Source: Bathynomus jamesi
Lineage: Eukaryota; Arthropoda; Malacostraca; Isopoda; Cirolanidae
Assembly: GCA_023014485.1 (NCBI GenBank)
Contig: JAJOZX010006137.1
Coordinates: forward strand, 188,501 to 252,500
Length of the DNA: 64,000 nt
Direction: 5' to 3'
Position 1 is the stretch's first letter, and every line of letters starts with the position of its first letter. Made by a program: the position numbers and the translations under genes. Under the pieces are notes generated by a model. The model was not told the origin of the DNA. It searched no databases and saw only the letters and a program-made list of their open reading frames with translations. This document shows, in pieces, positions 11,766 to 23,223 of the stretch.

Positions 11766-12228
11766 TGTAGTGAATACTCTTATTTTAGTTTCAAGATAAA
11801 TGTTAATTTTACCGTCTTGAATTTCGGAATAGTATAAATTCATTTTAAATTAGTTACCCCATTATAATTTCAATTGTGAACCACATTATAATAATTTTAT
11901 GTATACTATATTATTTTATTGTATGTAAACATAATTAATTATATATCACAATTGTCAGTTAATTATTTATATTCAAATATTTATTTTAATCTAATGCCAT
12001 GTCCATTTACAAATAAATAATAGAAAACAAAGGTTATATTTTCCACCTTTGGTACTGTCGTAGTTTCGCCTAACGGACTCAATACGGCTAGTGAGATAAT
12101 CACTGGTTGGCACTTAACTAGCGGCAGTGCTTATGGCTACATCATCCAGGTTCCCTATACCGGATAGATGCGCTACGGTCCCAAGCCGTAGCTTGCCTAG
12201 GCCAACGACGACGACGACGTAAACAACA
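11766..12228 (+). repeat. 5' LTR of the Gypsy element
   Basis: Begins TGTAGTGAATACTC and ends GTAAACAACA. It is repeated nearly unchanged at 16266-16721. The near-identical 3' portion contains CGGATAGATGCGCTACGG and a short (GAC)n run. Confidence 0.92.
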
Positions 12229-12251
12229 ATTGATGACCCGGAGCTGGATTT

Positions 12252-12420
12252 ACCCCTTTTACCCGAACGACTAGGACTAGACTGTAATGTCGTTCGTGCC
12301 CACCACCCCCTTCACCCGGACGACTAGGACTAGACTGTAACGTCGTTCGTGCCATCACCCCCTTCACCCGAGCAAAACTAGGACCAGACTGTAATGTCGC
12401 TCGTGCCCTCTGCCCCTCAC
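12252..12420. repeat. three ~55-bp tandem repeats in the Gypsy leader
   Basis: Three diverged copies of a unit with ACGACTAGGACTAGACTGTA and GTCGTTCGTGCC lie between the primer-binding region and gag. Minus-strand open frames here only mirror the repeat. Confidence 0.8.
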
Positions 12421-12516
12421 CCCTGCCCGTGCGCTCTGTGCCTGCGCTCGTCTCAACCTCCACTCCTTCGTTGGGAACTTGTCGTCTTGCTTGTACGTTA
12501 GCAAGCATAGGAGAAG

Positions 12517-13070
12517 ATGCCTGACGACGCTGGTGCCATCTCCCACTTGAGCGTAAAGCTCCCCGTCTTCTGGCCGGGTGATCCATTTATTTGGTTCCAC
12601 CAAGTGGAATCACATTCAACTTGGGAAGGATCACCGCTAGCAGGACGAAATACGATCATGTTTTGTCCTCTCTACCAGCGAGCATCATCTCTGAAGTCCG
12701 TGACGTCATCGTGTGTACTTCACGAGTGAGGACCCTACAACGATCTGAAGTCTGCCATCCTGTGCCGCACCACTGTCTCCGAGCGTGAGAAACTACATCA
12801 GTTAATCTCAAAAGAAGAACTTGGAGACCGTAAGCCCACTCAAATGCTGAGGGCTATGCAGTGCGCTCTAGGCGAACGCGCACAAACCTTCGATAAGGAC
12901 ATCTTTAGACAGTTGTTCTTGCAGAAACTTCCTCCATCAGCTCAGCGTGTCTTGGCCACTATGGATCCTGCTACTCCAGTTGATAAACTAGCAGAAACTG
13001 CCGACAAAGTAGTGGAGATTGACACAGCTCCGGTCAACAACGTGAACACACAATCGGAACTGGAGTTGAA
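12517..13070 (+). pseudogene. Gypsy gag
   Basis: The ATG at 12517 gives MPDDAGAISHLSVKLPVFWP, then WFHQVESH, the xKLPxFWxxDPxxWFxQVE opening of CsRn1-type Gag. In other frames follow RITASRTKYDHVLSSLP, EELGDRKPTQMLRAMQ (~12815-12860) and LFLQKLPPSAQRV (12913). These Gag segments line up in the normal order. Frameshifts near 12610 and 12730 break the frame. No CCHC zinc knuckle is seen. Confidence 0.85.
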
Positions 13071-13324
13071 AGTGAAAGGAAGTCAACGACTCACCACGTT
13101 TGTTCTCTGCTACAAAATCAACGGCAAAGAAGCCATTCTCGGTCAAGATTTACGAAGGCATCGTTCGAGTTCCGGGAAGATCTGCTTCTACCACTCGAAA
13201 TTGGAAAGAAGGCTAGGAAGTGCATCTCCCCTTGCAATTTTTTCGTCGGAAAACCCCAGCAGCGAGTCCTAATGGCGTCTAGTACTCGCACTGCCAACCT
13301 GTTATTCATAAAGGACAGGAACTC

Positions 13325-16200
13325 TGGTATCAATTCTTGGTCGATACCGGAGCGTCAGTCAGTGTATTCCCAAAACAAAAGGTCATAAGCACTCGGAATC
13401 TCCGCCTCTATACGCTGCTAACGGTCTCACGCATACCCACGTACGGTACTCAGTCGCGTGAACTAAACTTGGGCTTCAACCGATCCTTCAAGTGGATTTT
13501 CATCTGTGCTCAAGTGCAGCATACCATAATTCGGCGCTGACTTCCTCCAGCCATCATTTCAAACTCCTGGTGGATCTGACAAGCGACGCTTATGCGACCA
13601 GGCCACACTGCTTTCTGTTCTTGCCAAACAGGTTGCCCTTCCGGACGCCTCGAACTCTGCACTTTCCCTCGTTCCCCTAATTCCATGTACCAGTGCCTTT
13701 TTCCAACGATATCCAGGAATTCTTCAACCTATGCAGATGGGTGATACCATTAAGCACACCATTACCCATCACTTACAACAAAAGGTCCCCTGTGTTTGCA
13801 AAACCCAGACGTCTTGCCCCGGACAAACTGAAAGCTGCCAAATCGGAATTCCAGCTTATGCTGGATCTTGGGATAATAAGACCTTCCAAAGCAGTTGGTC
13901 CTCTCCCTACACCTGGTCCAGAAGAAGTCAGGAGACTGGAGACCATGTGGGGATTACCGGTTTTTAAATTCGACAACCATCCGGACCGATATCCGGTACC
14001 AAATGTCCAAGACTTTACTTCTTTCTCCACGGCAAATCTATCTTCAGAAAATAGATCTCGTTAAGGCTTTCCCCACATTCCCGTAGAGCCTTCGGATATT
14101 CCCAAGACTGCGTTTGTACACCTTTGGGTTATTCGAATTTTTGAAGATGCCGTTCGGGCTACGGAATGCTGCGCAAACCTTTCAGAGGTTTATAGATGAG
14201 GTCACCAGAGCTTAGACTTTGTTTATGCCTACATCGATGATTTGTGTGGCCAGCTCAACGGAAGAGGAACATAAGGAACATCTTTCACTCCTTTTCACGC
14301 TTAGAACAATACGGTGTACTATTAATGCATCTAAGTGTGTGTTTGCACAGCCAACCTTGGAATTTCTTGGTCACACGATTTCGCAGCACGGAATTACCCC
14401 CCTTCAGGACAAGTGTGAAGTGATAAAAAATTACCCTATGCCAAATAATCAGCGTGAGTTACGTCGGTTTCTAGGTTTGGTAAATTATTACCACAAGTTC
14501 ATTAAAAACTGTGCCAGTGTTCTGCTCCTCTACACGCTATGATCACGCACAACGCAAGGTAACGAATTGTTATGGTGTAGCGATAGTTTACAGGCGTTCG
14601 ACAATGCCAAAAATGCTATCAATAGTGCATGTCTCTGTCATTTCCTATCAGTGATGCCCCTAACTCTGACGGTCGATGCATCAGATGTTGCGATCGGTGG
14701 TGTTGGAACAAACCATTAACGGTCAACAAGCACCCATCGCGTTTTACTCGAAAAAAGCTGCAGCCAGCCCAAACGCGTTATAGTGCTTTCGGACGTGAAC
14801 TTCTTGCTATTTACTTAACGTGAAGCATTTTCAACATTTCCTTGAAGGCCGAGAGTTTTGTGTTTTACCGACCACAAACCTTTGGTCACTGTCTTCAATA
14901 AAACAGCTGTACCACTCTCCCAGAGTCATCAGCAACTCGATTATATCTCGCAATTTACCACAGATATCCGCCACATCAAAGGTTCTTGAACACTCCAGCG
15001 GATGCACTTTCAAAATAGAGATTACTTCTGTTACCCTCATCTCTACACTGTGAATGCTATTGCACGGATCAAGATAAGGATCGGAACTACAAGACCTGCT
15101 CAGAGAAGACTCCACTCACTCACTTTCCCTCAAGAAAATGAGTATGCCAGGATTGCTGTGCCCCTCTATTGCGAGATCTATCAACAGCTGCTATTCGCCC
15201 TTATGTCCCTCCATGTCACAGACAAGCAGTCTTCACGGATCTTCATAAGCCCTCCCATCCTGGTATCCGTGCTTCGCAACACCTGGTTACCTCTCGCTTT
15301 GTTTGGCCCTCGATGCGGAAGGATGTCAACACTGGACCAAAACGTGCCTTGCCTGCCAGCGTGGCCAAAGTCCAAAGGCAACACCAGTCCCTTGACGCAT
15401 TTCCGCCCCATCCCAGCGATTTGAAGTAATTCATGTAGACATTGTTGGCCTCTTCCAGTGATTCAAGGCCACGTATCTGCTCACCTGTCCGAACCGCTTT
15501 TCCAGATGGCCTGAAGCCATCCCACTTCCTGATATCCAAGCGGACACTGTTGCAAGATCCTTTCTTCATGGATGGGTATCAAGATTGGATTGCCGACAAA
15601 AGTCATCACTGACCAGGTCGCCAATTTGAGTCTCGCTTTGGAAGAAGTTTACCAGCTTGTTGGGTACAGTACATGCGCATACCTGTGCTATCATCCGCAA
15701 GCAACGGCCTCGTCGAACGCTTCCATCGCCAGCTGAAGTCATCCCTTATGTTCACGAAGACTCCCATTGGATGGTAAGCTTCCACTCGTGTTGCTTGGTA
15801 TTCGCTCTGCATTAAGAGTGATCTGAACTAAGCGGCCGAACTAGTCTATGGAACAACACTGCGGCTACAGGTGGCTACTTCACTGCAGGGATAAGTCTGT
15901 GATCCTACGGAATTCGCTCAACACTTTCCTCTCACATGCAGTCCCTTCAGCCTGTTCCCCCTCGATTGACTAGCCACAGAACATCTTTATTTCCCCAGCC
16001 CTCCAGTCTTGCACCCACGTTTTCGTTCGGTACCTGTCCCAAAACGGCCTCTCCAATGTCCATATGACGGACCCTATGAGTTCTCCGCGTACGCGCAAAA
16101 TCATTCCTCATCCAGCGCGGTTCCAAGGTCGACAAGGTTTCTATCGATCGTCTTAAGCCTGGCGTTTTTGGAATCAACCTAAGTGAGGTACAAGTAGCTA
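13325..16200 (+). pseudogene. Gypsy pol: protease, RT, RNase H, integrase
   Basis: The domains appear in Ty3/Gypsy order, spread over three frames. Protease: FLVDTGASVSVFP at 13337. RT: VFAKPRRLAPDKLKAAKSEF (13790), WRPCGDYRFLN (13930), FGLRNAAQTFQRFIDEV (14155), the catalytic YIDDL as VYAYIDDL (~14222), FLGHTISQHGI (14363) and RRFLGLVNYYHKF (14464). RNase H: TVDASDVAIGG (~14668) and ARYSAFGRELLAIY-like (14775). Integrase zinc finger: HKPSHPGIRAS (~15244) with a downstream CLAC (~15350), then EVIHVDIVG (15427). Around ten frameshifts or stops make it non-functional. Confidence 0.9.
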
Positions 16201-16265
16201 CCAAAAAGGTCAGCGGAAATCTGTGTCGTTCGGACTCTTTGAACTTCCTCTCTGGTGGGGTAGTG

Positions 16266-16721
16266 TGTAGTGAATACTCTTATTTTAGTTTCAAGATAAA
16301 TGTTAATTTTACCGTCTTGAATTTCGAATAGTATAAATCATTTTAAATTAGTTTACCCCCTTATAATTCAATTGTGAACCACATTAATACTAATTTTATG
16401 TAACTATATTATTTTATTGTATGTAACATAATTAATTATATCACAATTGTCAGTTAATTATTTATTCAAATATTTATTTTAATCTAATGCCATGTCCATT
16501 TTACAATAAATAATAGAAAACCAAAGGTTATATTTTCCACCTTGGTACTGTCGTAGTTTCGCCTAACGGACTCAATACGGCTAGTGAGATAATCACTGGT
16601 TGGCACTTAACTAGCGGCAGTGCTTATGGCTACATATCCAGGTTAACCTATCCGGATAGATGCGCTACGGTCTCCAAGCGTAGCTTGCCTAGGCCAACGA
16701 CGACGACGACGTAAACCAACA
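16266..16721 (+). repeat. 3' LTR of the Gypsy element
   Basis: Same start and end as the 5' LTR. Preceded by the G-rich tract TCTGGTGGGGTAG, a plausible polypurine primer. Followed by the GCAT duplication. Confidence 0.92.
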
Positions 16722-16725
16722 GCAT

Positions 16726-17220
16726 TTACAAATACTGTAAGTGTTGTATTCCATTACTTTCAGATAGTGTGCGATTCCATGTAGATGGTTTGATCTCGTA
16801 ATATCGTCGTTTTTGTTGTATTTTTAAAGAGGAACAAGATTATTGATATACACGAACACTTTCGGAAGCTGTTAATATATTTTTTAGTATTTATAGAGAA
16901 AGTTATATTAAAAATTGAATGCGTGAGTGGATGAGTGAATCAGTTATTATGCAAAAGAGGGAATGGATTAGAAGGGGAAGGTAAAAAGGAAAGAAGCATA
17001 AACACAAATGACAGAAGTAGTTGATAGGGTGGGAGGAATGAGAGACATGAGAGGAGATAATAATTGGGGAGCAGGGAAGAGGGGAGGAAAGAGAAGGGTC
17101 ATGTATTAGTATGAGGTGAAGGGGAAGGAAAATAAGAATGAAGGTAAATCGAAAATAACAAGAAGGCAAGAGAGAGAGAGAGAGGTGGCGATAGCGAAAG
17201 GAGAGGGAGAGGGGGGGGGA
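16726..17220. other. right interior of the long-TIR element, purine-rich
   Basis: Unassigned sequence, becoming strongly A/G-rich from about 16,950 to 17,280 (GAGAGAGAGAG, GGGAGAGG). The strand bias produces long spurious frames on both strands. Confidence 0.6.
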
Positions 17221-17346
17221 ATGGCGAGAGGAAGAGGGGGAGAAGGAGAGGGAAGGAGTGAGGGTGGGGGAGAAAGAGGTACTGCGTTGCCTCCACATCT
17301 CGGAAAGGGCTATACAGGGGTGGAGCGCGGCTATTGCAGGGGACTG

Positions 17347-17788
17347 CACAACATATTAAATCCAAAATATCAAGCTTTGTCTTCATATTATTTAAACTAA
17401 AACAGACCCTTCCTCAAAACACACTCCTTACCGTATATTATTCTTTTTTCCATCTAAATTTATTATATTGCATTACAGTATGGGGTAGTTCAAAGAAATA
17501 TATGAAACATCCTTTGGAAGTAATTCATATAAAATGTCTGCACACTTTCTCGAATAATGACAACAGACACGGTCACACTTCCCCAATGTTTAAAGAGCTA
17601 AATATTTTAAAACTAAATGACTTATACACATTCAATGTTGCTGACAATATGTTCAAAGTTATCAATAAAAATCAACGTACATAACCCATTCAGAGAGCAA
17701 TCACTCCTCTGCCCCCCCACCTCCTATGAAATACAACATCGTTATAATACCAGACTGTCTATAAATTTTATGCACAAACGTAACTGTA
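17347..17788 (+). pseudogene. LINE piece 5: RT C-terminal region
   Basis: Continues the LINE after the long-TIR element with HIKSKISSFVFILFKL, then TLLTVYYSFFHLNLLYCITV and WGSS, a conserved block of the C-terminal region of CR1/Jockey RT proteins. It ends near LSINFMHKRNC at the TA of the DD41D element and resumes after it. Two frame changes occur. Confidence 0.88.
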
Positions 17789-18553
17789 CAGGGTGGGCCG
17801 TAAGTTTCCATACATAGGAAAAATTAAACGTTTGTTTTTATGTTTCAGATACCCTAAGAATATGCGTTTGACGAAAGAGCAACGAATTGAAATCATACTG
17901 ATGGCTGGGTCGGGAAGCAGTCGCATGGTTGCAATGAACTTTAACAGACAACATGGAACGAACATCACACACTGGCTGAGTCCGACGAAGATGCAAGGTG
18001 CCGGTAAAGTGATGGTGTGGGCCGGGATATGGGGTGACAGAATTATTGGACCAATTTTTGTCAGTGGAAATCTTAATGCCGAAGGTATCTTAACATGTTG
18101 CAAGAAGAGATTTTCCCATCCCTGCTTAACGAGGAAGGTAACTTCCCAGTTTACTTCCAGCAAGATGGAGCTCCACCTCATTATGGTCTTCACGTGCGTC
18201 GGTATTTGGATCAGCAGTTTCCGGATGCTTGGATTGGTCGGCGTGGTCCTGTGGAGTGGCCTCCCAGATCCCCAGATCTCACCCCCCTTGATTTCTATCT
18301 TTGGGGGCACTTGAAGGCCATGGTGTATCAGGAAAAGATACGAGACATAAATCATCTAAAGGAACGTATCACCAACGCCATTACAAGCATAACGTCAACT
18401 GTGCTAATGCGTGTTCATCAACAGTGGGGAACACGTATTGAAATGTGTTTTCAAAACAATGGCAACCATGTAGAGCATATTATATAAATGAAAATGGTTG
18501 TCCATAAAAAAATGTTTATTTTTCCTATGTATGGAAACTTACGGCCCACCCTG
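17789..18553 (+). mobile_element. DD41D (rosa-type) mariner-like element, internal deletion
   Basis: The inverted ends CAGGGTGGGCCGTAAGTTTC extend about 30 bp (to ATACATAGGAAAAA), with TA duplications at 17787-17788 and 18554-18555. At 765 bp it is short for an autonomous copy. The transposase is missing the segment between its N-terminal domain and the middle of the catalytic core. Removing the element rejoins the LINE reading. Confidence 0.93.
17862..18487 (+). pseudogene. DD41D transposase, deleted and frameshifted
   Basis: The start MRLTKEQRIEIILMAGSGSS is the N-terminal helix-turn-helix domain. It jumps near 17,970 into KVMVWAGIWGDRIIGPIFV, so the first catalytic Asp region is gone. After a +1 shift near 18,100 it reads FQQDGAPPHYGLHVRRYL and SPDLTPLDFYLWG. 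The second Asp (QQDG) and last Asp (PLDF) are 41 residues apart, which defines DD41D. The C-terminus ends NNGNHVEHII. Confidence 0.9.
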
Positions 18554-18780
18554 TACAATAGAAACTGCAGGAAATGTACTCTCTTTCAAAGGAGCAGATG
18601 TATGGAATGCAATTCCCATGCATATCAAGTAGGGCTTCATCACTAAATATACTTCGCAAATTACTACAAAAGCACTTTATTAGCTTCTACTGATGTATAA
18701 ATTCACTACTGCCATTTTTACAATTACAATGAAGTTCCCATTTTATAATCAACTCTTTGAAATATACTAATTTCATTAAG
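18554..18780 (+). pseudogene. LINE piece 6: RT C-terminus and 3' end
   Basis: After the DD41D element the frame reads IETAGNVLSFKGADVWNAIP, the xFKxxxxxxWNxLP block near the C-terminus of CR1/Jockey proteins, and then decays. The 3' end of the LINE is not sharp. It lies somewhere before about 18,900. Confidence 0.8.
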
Positions 18781-18916
18781 CAATTTTAATTTTGGATTTT
18801 ATTCTTTTCTTTGTTTTTTATTGAGCATCATTTATTTTCTATTAAATATACAATAAATCATTTAATTTAAAATTATGTAACATTTTGTAAACTTTATCTT
18901 GTATTTATTATTATTT

Positions 18917-18921
18917 ATTGC

Positions 18922-18952
<31 letters not shown>
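18917..18952. repeat. (TTA)n microsatellite
   Basis: About twelve TTA units just before the hAT target duplication at 18964. Confidence 0.85.
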
Positions 18953-18971
18953 TGTTATCACTATCACTATT

Positions 18972-19582
18972 CAGGGCCGCCTAGAGGGCGGGGAAGCCGG
19001 GTTAAATCCCCGGGGCCCGGACCTCTAGGGGGCTCGGAAAGAGGGGGGATAAAATCTAAAAATATTAATGAAGCAATTGATTATAATAACAGAGAGGAAA
19101 TATAATTAATGAACATACATTTTATAGAGATTATCATAGTCAAACTGAAACAGATAAAATATTATCCGCGGTCCACCAATGCCCAAGACCGACTGACAGA
19201 TCTGGGAACCATTGTAATTGAAAGCCAGTTAGCCCGTACTTTAAATTTCATCAGAATCATTTACCACTTTGCTAGAGAGAAGGCAAAGAAAGTACACTTC
19301 TAATTATGAAAATCTTGCAGTAAACAATCGTCTTGCCTGCATGGACTGGTACTGCATTTGTAAATTGTATGGTGATAGAATTAATATAATTGATTCGAAA
19401 AATAAAATGGTCATTTTCTTCTGAGTTGTTTATTCATACTGTATGTTTTGAATAGTGACTTGGACATATAATCAGTTTGCTTGTTATGTATACAAAAAAC
19501 ATTCATAATAAAGTACTGATTAAACAGGGGGGCCCATATACCAATCCTTCCCCGGGGCCCGTGGCAGCTCTCGCCGGCCCTG
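18972..19582 (+). mobile_element. hAT deletion derivative
   Basis: The ends CAGGGCCG and CGGCCCTG are inverted, with an exact 8-bp duplication TCACTATT (18964-18971 and 19583-19590). CCCCGGGGCCC-type words lie close to both ends. The interior keeps only the C-terminal end of a transposase. Confidence 0.93.
19160..19303 (+). pseudogene. hAT transposase C-terminal end
   Basis: Reads NAQDRLTDLGTIVIESQLAR then TLNFIRIIYHFAREKAKKV and a stop. This is the QxRLxxLxxLSIExxLAxxxDFxxxIxxFAxxKARKV ending of zinc-finger-type hAT transposases. The catalytic part is absent. Confidence 0.85.
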
Positions 19583-19590
19583 TCACTATT

Positions 19591-20951
19591 ACTTGCTATT
19601 TTCACTTTTTTATGTAATAAATAAACTAAATGCCATTAATTATGCCTAAAAAGCCTCCATGCTTTCAACGACATATTCAGATAAAAGTACTGTGAATAAA
19701 AACTGTAAAATTCTTGTCACTTGTATTCTTTCCTGAATAAAAATTTTTATTATTTTTTAATTTTTTTTATTTAGTTATCAACTTTATTCTTATCCAAGTG
19801 ATTCTGTTTAGCATGTTTTATGTACTAACGACTGACCTCCTAATCGTTACGTTAATTACGTTGCTAAGTATAACGTTTCGAATTTGTGAAGGTTACTGAA
19901 GTAACGTGAAATACAAGAGAAACCGTTGCTTCTTTCCGTTTCATGAAGTTCCCCTTAAATTATTTGGCTTCATAATTTATACACGCTCTGACCACTCTCA
20001 CTTTCGCATCGTTAATGATAACTAATGTAGGAATATATTATTTTGAAAGTGTGTGTGTGTGTGTGTGTGTGTGTGTATTTTGTAGGGTGTGTATGTATGT
20101 ATGTAATCACGTACGGCTTCATTGTTTATTTACTTAAAGATATAATTTTAGTTCAATGACTCAAAACTACTTTTACTTTAAAATGCATTTATCACGAACA
20201 TCATTTACGTACAACCGGCCATCTTCACGTGTTTAAATTGACAGTCTCATGAAAGTAAAGGCGTTTAATTTATTTATCGTACAAAAACACGAAAAAAAAG
20301 GAAGCATTTCCACGTAACTTTTCCTTAACTTTCTTTTAACTCATCATTTATCAACAAAAGCAAAATTCAACAGCTCTCAGAGACGAAAATTATTTCACCT
20401 AAAACAACAATTGGAAATATTTTGAGGGGAGCCTCCGCTGATAGTCCTTTTGTCCAGAAAACGTTGTATCGTACGTCTGGCAGGTAAACAAATTGCACAA
20501 AGCATTTAATATTTCAATGCCTCATTATCATTTCTTGAATATTCCAATAACGTTCATATACTCGTATATTTTGCATTGTTTAATTTAAAGTTTATATGCA
20601 AGGCTTCCTGAGTTTGTGAAAATCATATACTGTATTATAAATTATATCTCTGATAATAATTTATTTTTTAGGCTCTTAGATACCATACTTATACGCTTAG
20701 ATACTAACTTCTATAATTTGATTTTAACTTCAAACCTTTTTAGAGAAATTAACTATAGTTTATTATGCAAAACAGATTTCAATTTTATGAATGTAGTGTA
20801 TTAAAATTTATATGAAATATTTAAAATTAAATACATTTTAGATTAAACACTCCTTTTTTTCATTAATTCTGCAAGAAGAACGCTCAAAATAAAACCTTCT
20901 AAATTTAGAACTTATAACTTCTTTTTGAGGGTGCATTCTGGGGGAAGTTTT
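19591..20951. other. unassigned AT-rich sequence
   Basis: Holds a (GT)n tract at about 20052-20077 and no gene or repeat end that I can support. Confidence 0.5.
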
Positions 20952-21529
20952 GGCACCTATTTCTTTTCTCCCCACAATTTCTCTTTTCCCGGTTAGATCA
21001 ACTGTACGCCCTTGACAATTGGTTAGGTTAAGTCATGATATTTTCGTTAAATTCACTTGTCTAATTAATGTGACTGCACTTATCTATTAAACACGCCATA
21101 TGATCAATAAGAATATTACTCACCATATGTAGGCTGACCATACGTACCGTTTTGAACGGGACAGTACCGTTTGTTTTATATTTCGTGGCCGTCCCGTCGT
21201 TTTAATAAAAATGTCAATTTTGTCCCGGTTTATGTACTTACTTTTTCATGAATACAGAATATTACATAACCCCCGTCCCTTTTTTACCATCCCAATGTCC
21301 CGTTTTTGTCTCAAGGAAATATGGTCAGCCTAACCATATGTCATGTGACAGCAGTCTGCAAAACAAGTTGGTTGTCTTTCGAAATATTATTATGTAGAAA
21401 TGCGGAGGAAAAGGAATAAGTGGAATATTTTAACGAAAATACCATGACTTAACCTAACCAATTGTCAAGGGCGTACAGTTGACCTAACCGGGAAAAAAGA
21501 AGTTGCGGGGAGGAAAAGGAATAAGTGCC
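20952..21529. mobile_element. GG-type palindromic MITE with 8-bp TSD (copy 2)
   Basis: Ends GGCACCTATTTC and (complement) GGCACTTATTCC begin inverted arms of about 110 bp. The target duplication GAAGTTTT is exact (20944-20951 and 21530-21537). The arms carry the shared family core: GTACGCCCTTGACAATTGG, TTAGGTTAAGTCATGATATT, TTCGTTAAA. The middle is opened by a separate hAT MITE. No coding sequence. Confidence 0.9.
21130..21332. mobile_element. hAT MITE nested in the palindromic MITE
   Basis: Ends TAGGCTGACCATA and TATGGTCAGCCTA are inverted, with an exact 8-bp duplication ACCATATG (21122-21129, 21333-21340). Subterminal GTACCGTTTT and CCCGTTTTTGTC words are typical of TAGGGTGACCA-type hAT MITEs. 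Confidence 0.92.
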
Positions 21530-21639
21530 GAAGTTTTTTCTTCTTTTGGGTGTCTGTCAAATGATATAATAACTTGTTTTAATGATACATAACTTCTTTA
21601 GATAGAAGAAATTATCGTTTAAGCTTCTTTTTTGTCCAA

Positions 21640-21747
21640 TTAATGCGGCCCATTGCGCTAATTTCTGTATTATTATTATTACCAGCACCATCGGGATTCG
21701 AACCCTCAACCTCAGTGTTCTCACTTCGCTTATGGAGAAACGGTGTT
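21640..21747 (-). mobile_element. SINE, truncated copy 2
   Basis: Minus-strand SINE head with B box GGGTTCGAATCCC (complement seen at 21693-21706) and body. It ends within the A-box region (CGGTGTT), where the next SINE copy begins with its ATT tail. Confidence 0.8.
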
Positions 21748-21931
21748 AATAATAATAATAATCAGTGTGGAGGCCAGAAATTGGCACAGTGCTCAGGCTA
21801 GCTAATGCAGCCCACTGCTCTAACACCTGAATTATTATTACCAGTAATCATTGGGAGTCGAACTCTCGACCTCAGTGTGTTCACTTCGCTTGTAGGAAAA
21901 CGGTGTTACCCACTGAGCTACAGACGCTGAC
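21748..21931 (-). mobile_element. SINE, full copy 3
   Basis: Read on the minus strand: head GCGTCTGTAGCTCAGTGGGT, A box TAGCTCAGTGGG, then GTTCGACTCCC B box, body ending TTTCTGGCC, and an ATT tail. It abuts the truncated copy head to tail in the same orientation. Confidence 0.88.
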
Positions 21932-22139
21932 TGATTAAGTGGAAAGTAGAGATAAAGGCTTAATGGCAGCAGGAGAGAGATTAATGTGTGGTCAATTTAA
22001 GACCTAAATTAAACATCGATTTTCTACGTGATACATTTTATACTTAATTATCGCGAAGTTTCGAAGCGACTTTAAGTATTTATCAATTGGAGCCAATTTA
22101 AACAGTGACATTTATTGTTACTTATAAATTATGTTGTTC

Positions 22140-22262
22140 CATTCTTCCTCCACTGATGTTTTTGTTCAGTTCCTTTTGCGACGTTTCGTTCATACACATC
22201 TGAACAACTGAGCTACAGATGTGCTTCAACGAAATGTCAACAAAACGAATTAAACAAGAACG
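22140..22262. repeat. imperfect inverted repeat
   Basis: Arms of about 60 bp at roughly 70-75% match (ending CACATCTG / CAGATGTG) enclose a short loop around AACAACTGAGCTA. It could be an old foldback element. No TSD is evident. It is followed by (ATT)n at 22299-22338. Confidence 0.5.
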
Positions 22263-22295
22263 CTGTGGAGAAAGAATTAACCAAAATAATATACA

Positions 22296-22338
<43 letters not shown>

Positions 22339-22340
<2 letters not shown>

Positions 22341-23184
22341 ACTATCCTAATATTACATAACTTCTTTAACACCGACTTTAACCTATAAATTAGATATCTA
22401 AGCATGCATTAAATTCGATACAGTCTGTGTAGAGAAATTCTTCGGAACTTCTTGTAAGGAACAAATACAGACATTACATCAAACGGAAGCCACGTTTAAA
22501 TACGAGAAATCTGTATTTATACAGGAAGTTTGTAAAGCATTTACGTTAAAGTACCCCAAATGGGCTTTTGCATAACTTTATAACGTTCCAAGTAATAAAG
22601 GGTTCCCAACAATGACTGTATAAGTCCCCTTTTTTATATAAGTTTTGGGTATATACGAGCAAAAGAGAGCTAGTAAGTTGCCCGTTAGTGTCTGTGTGGT
22701 CACTAATTTAGAACCTGATTTTGAGGGGACTCTATTCTTAACCTATTTTGAGATAGGGAACCAAACGGTTTAATTAACATATTCATGTCATACGAAACTT
22801 TATTGATTGCACTGTACATCGATAGACGAGAAAGACTGAATTCACGAAATAAATAAATAAATAAATAAATAAGTAAATTTCAAAATTCTTAGAAATGATA
22901 AAAGGGAGGAATTGTCCATCTTCCACGGAGAAAAAATTTGGTATTTCAGAAGCTTCAATATCGCTCAACATTTGCGTTTCACATCAAAAGTAGACGACGT
23001 TTATTCAATACGAAATGATAAAGAGAAAGTAAATATGGAGAAGAAAGTAGAAATAAATTAAAATGTTGAGGAATAATTCGTGAATAAATATAGCATTTTA
23101 CAATGGAAGAAAATCGTAACTCATTTATGTCAACAGCGACCTCCAAAAGAACAAATTTTTACCATTAGAAATATGGACAAAATA

Positions 23185-23185
<1 letters not shown>
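22339..23185. other. unassigned sequence
   Basis: Contains a short (AATA)n run near 22850-22871. No gene or element end recognised. Confidence 0.45.

Positions 23186-23223
<38 letters not shown>

Larger units (their letters stand above)
11766..16721 (+). mobile_element. Ty3/Gypsy LTR retrotransposon, CsRn1-like, dead
   Basis: Two LTRs of about 460 bp, starting TGTAGTGAATAC and ending CAACA, enclose gag and pol. The 4-bp target duplication GCAT lies at 11762-11765 and 16722-16725. The leader just after the 5' LTR reads TGATGACCCGGAGC, close to the tRNA-Trp-type binding site known for the CsRn1/Kabuki clade. Gag without a zinc knuckle fits too. The clade call is from memory of these traits. 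The LTRs differ by substitutions and several 1-2 bp indels, so the insertion is not recent. Confidence 0.9.
10783..17346. mobile_element. long-TIR DNA element of unknown superfamily, 6.6 kb with a Gypsy inside
   Basis: The first ~118 bp (CAGTCCCCTGCAATA..., then CGCTCCACCCC..GAGATGTGG and a C/T-rich run) are repeated inverted at the right end. The element splits the LINE between FKSHV and HIKSKISS. No clear target duplication is visible: the left flank ends CATGTA and the right starts CACAAC. Its own interior is only about 1.4 kb (10,906-11,761 and 16,726-17,220), because a complete Gypsy element takes up the rest. No transposase is recognised, so it is probably a non-autonomous derivative. 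Confidence 0.75.

Noticed and set aside
16903..17400. Long open frames on both strands in the purine-rich stretch
   Set aside because: A strong A/G strand bias removes stops. The sequence is the arm of an inverted-repeat element, not a gene.
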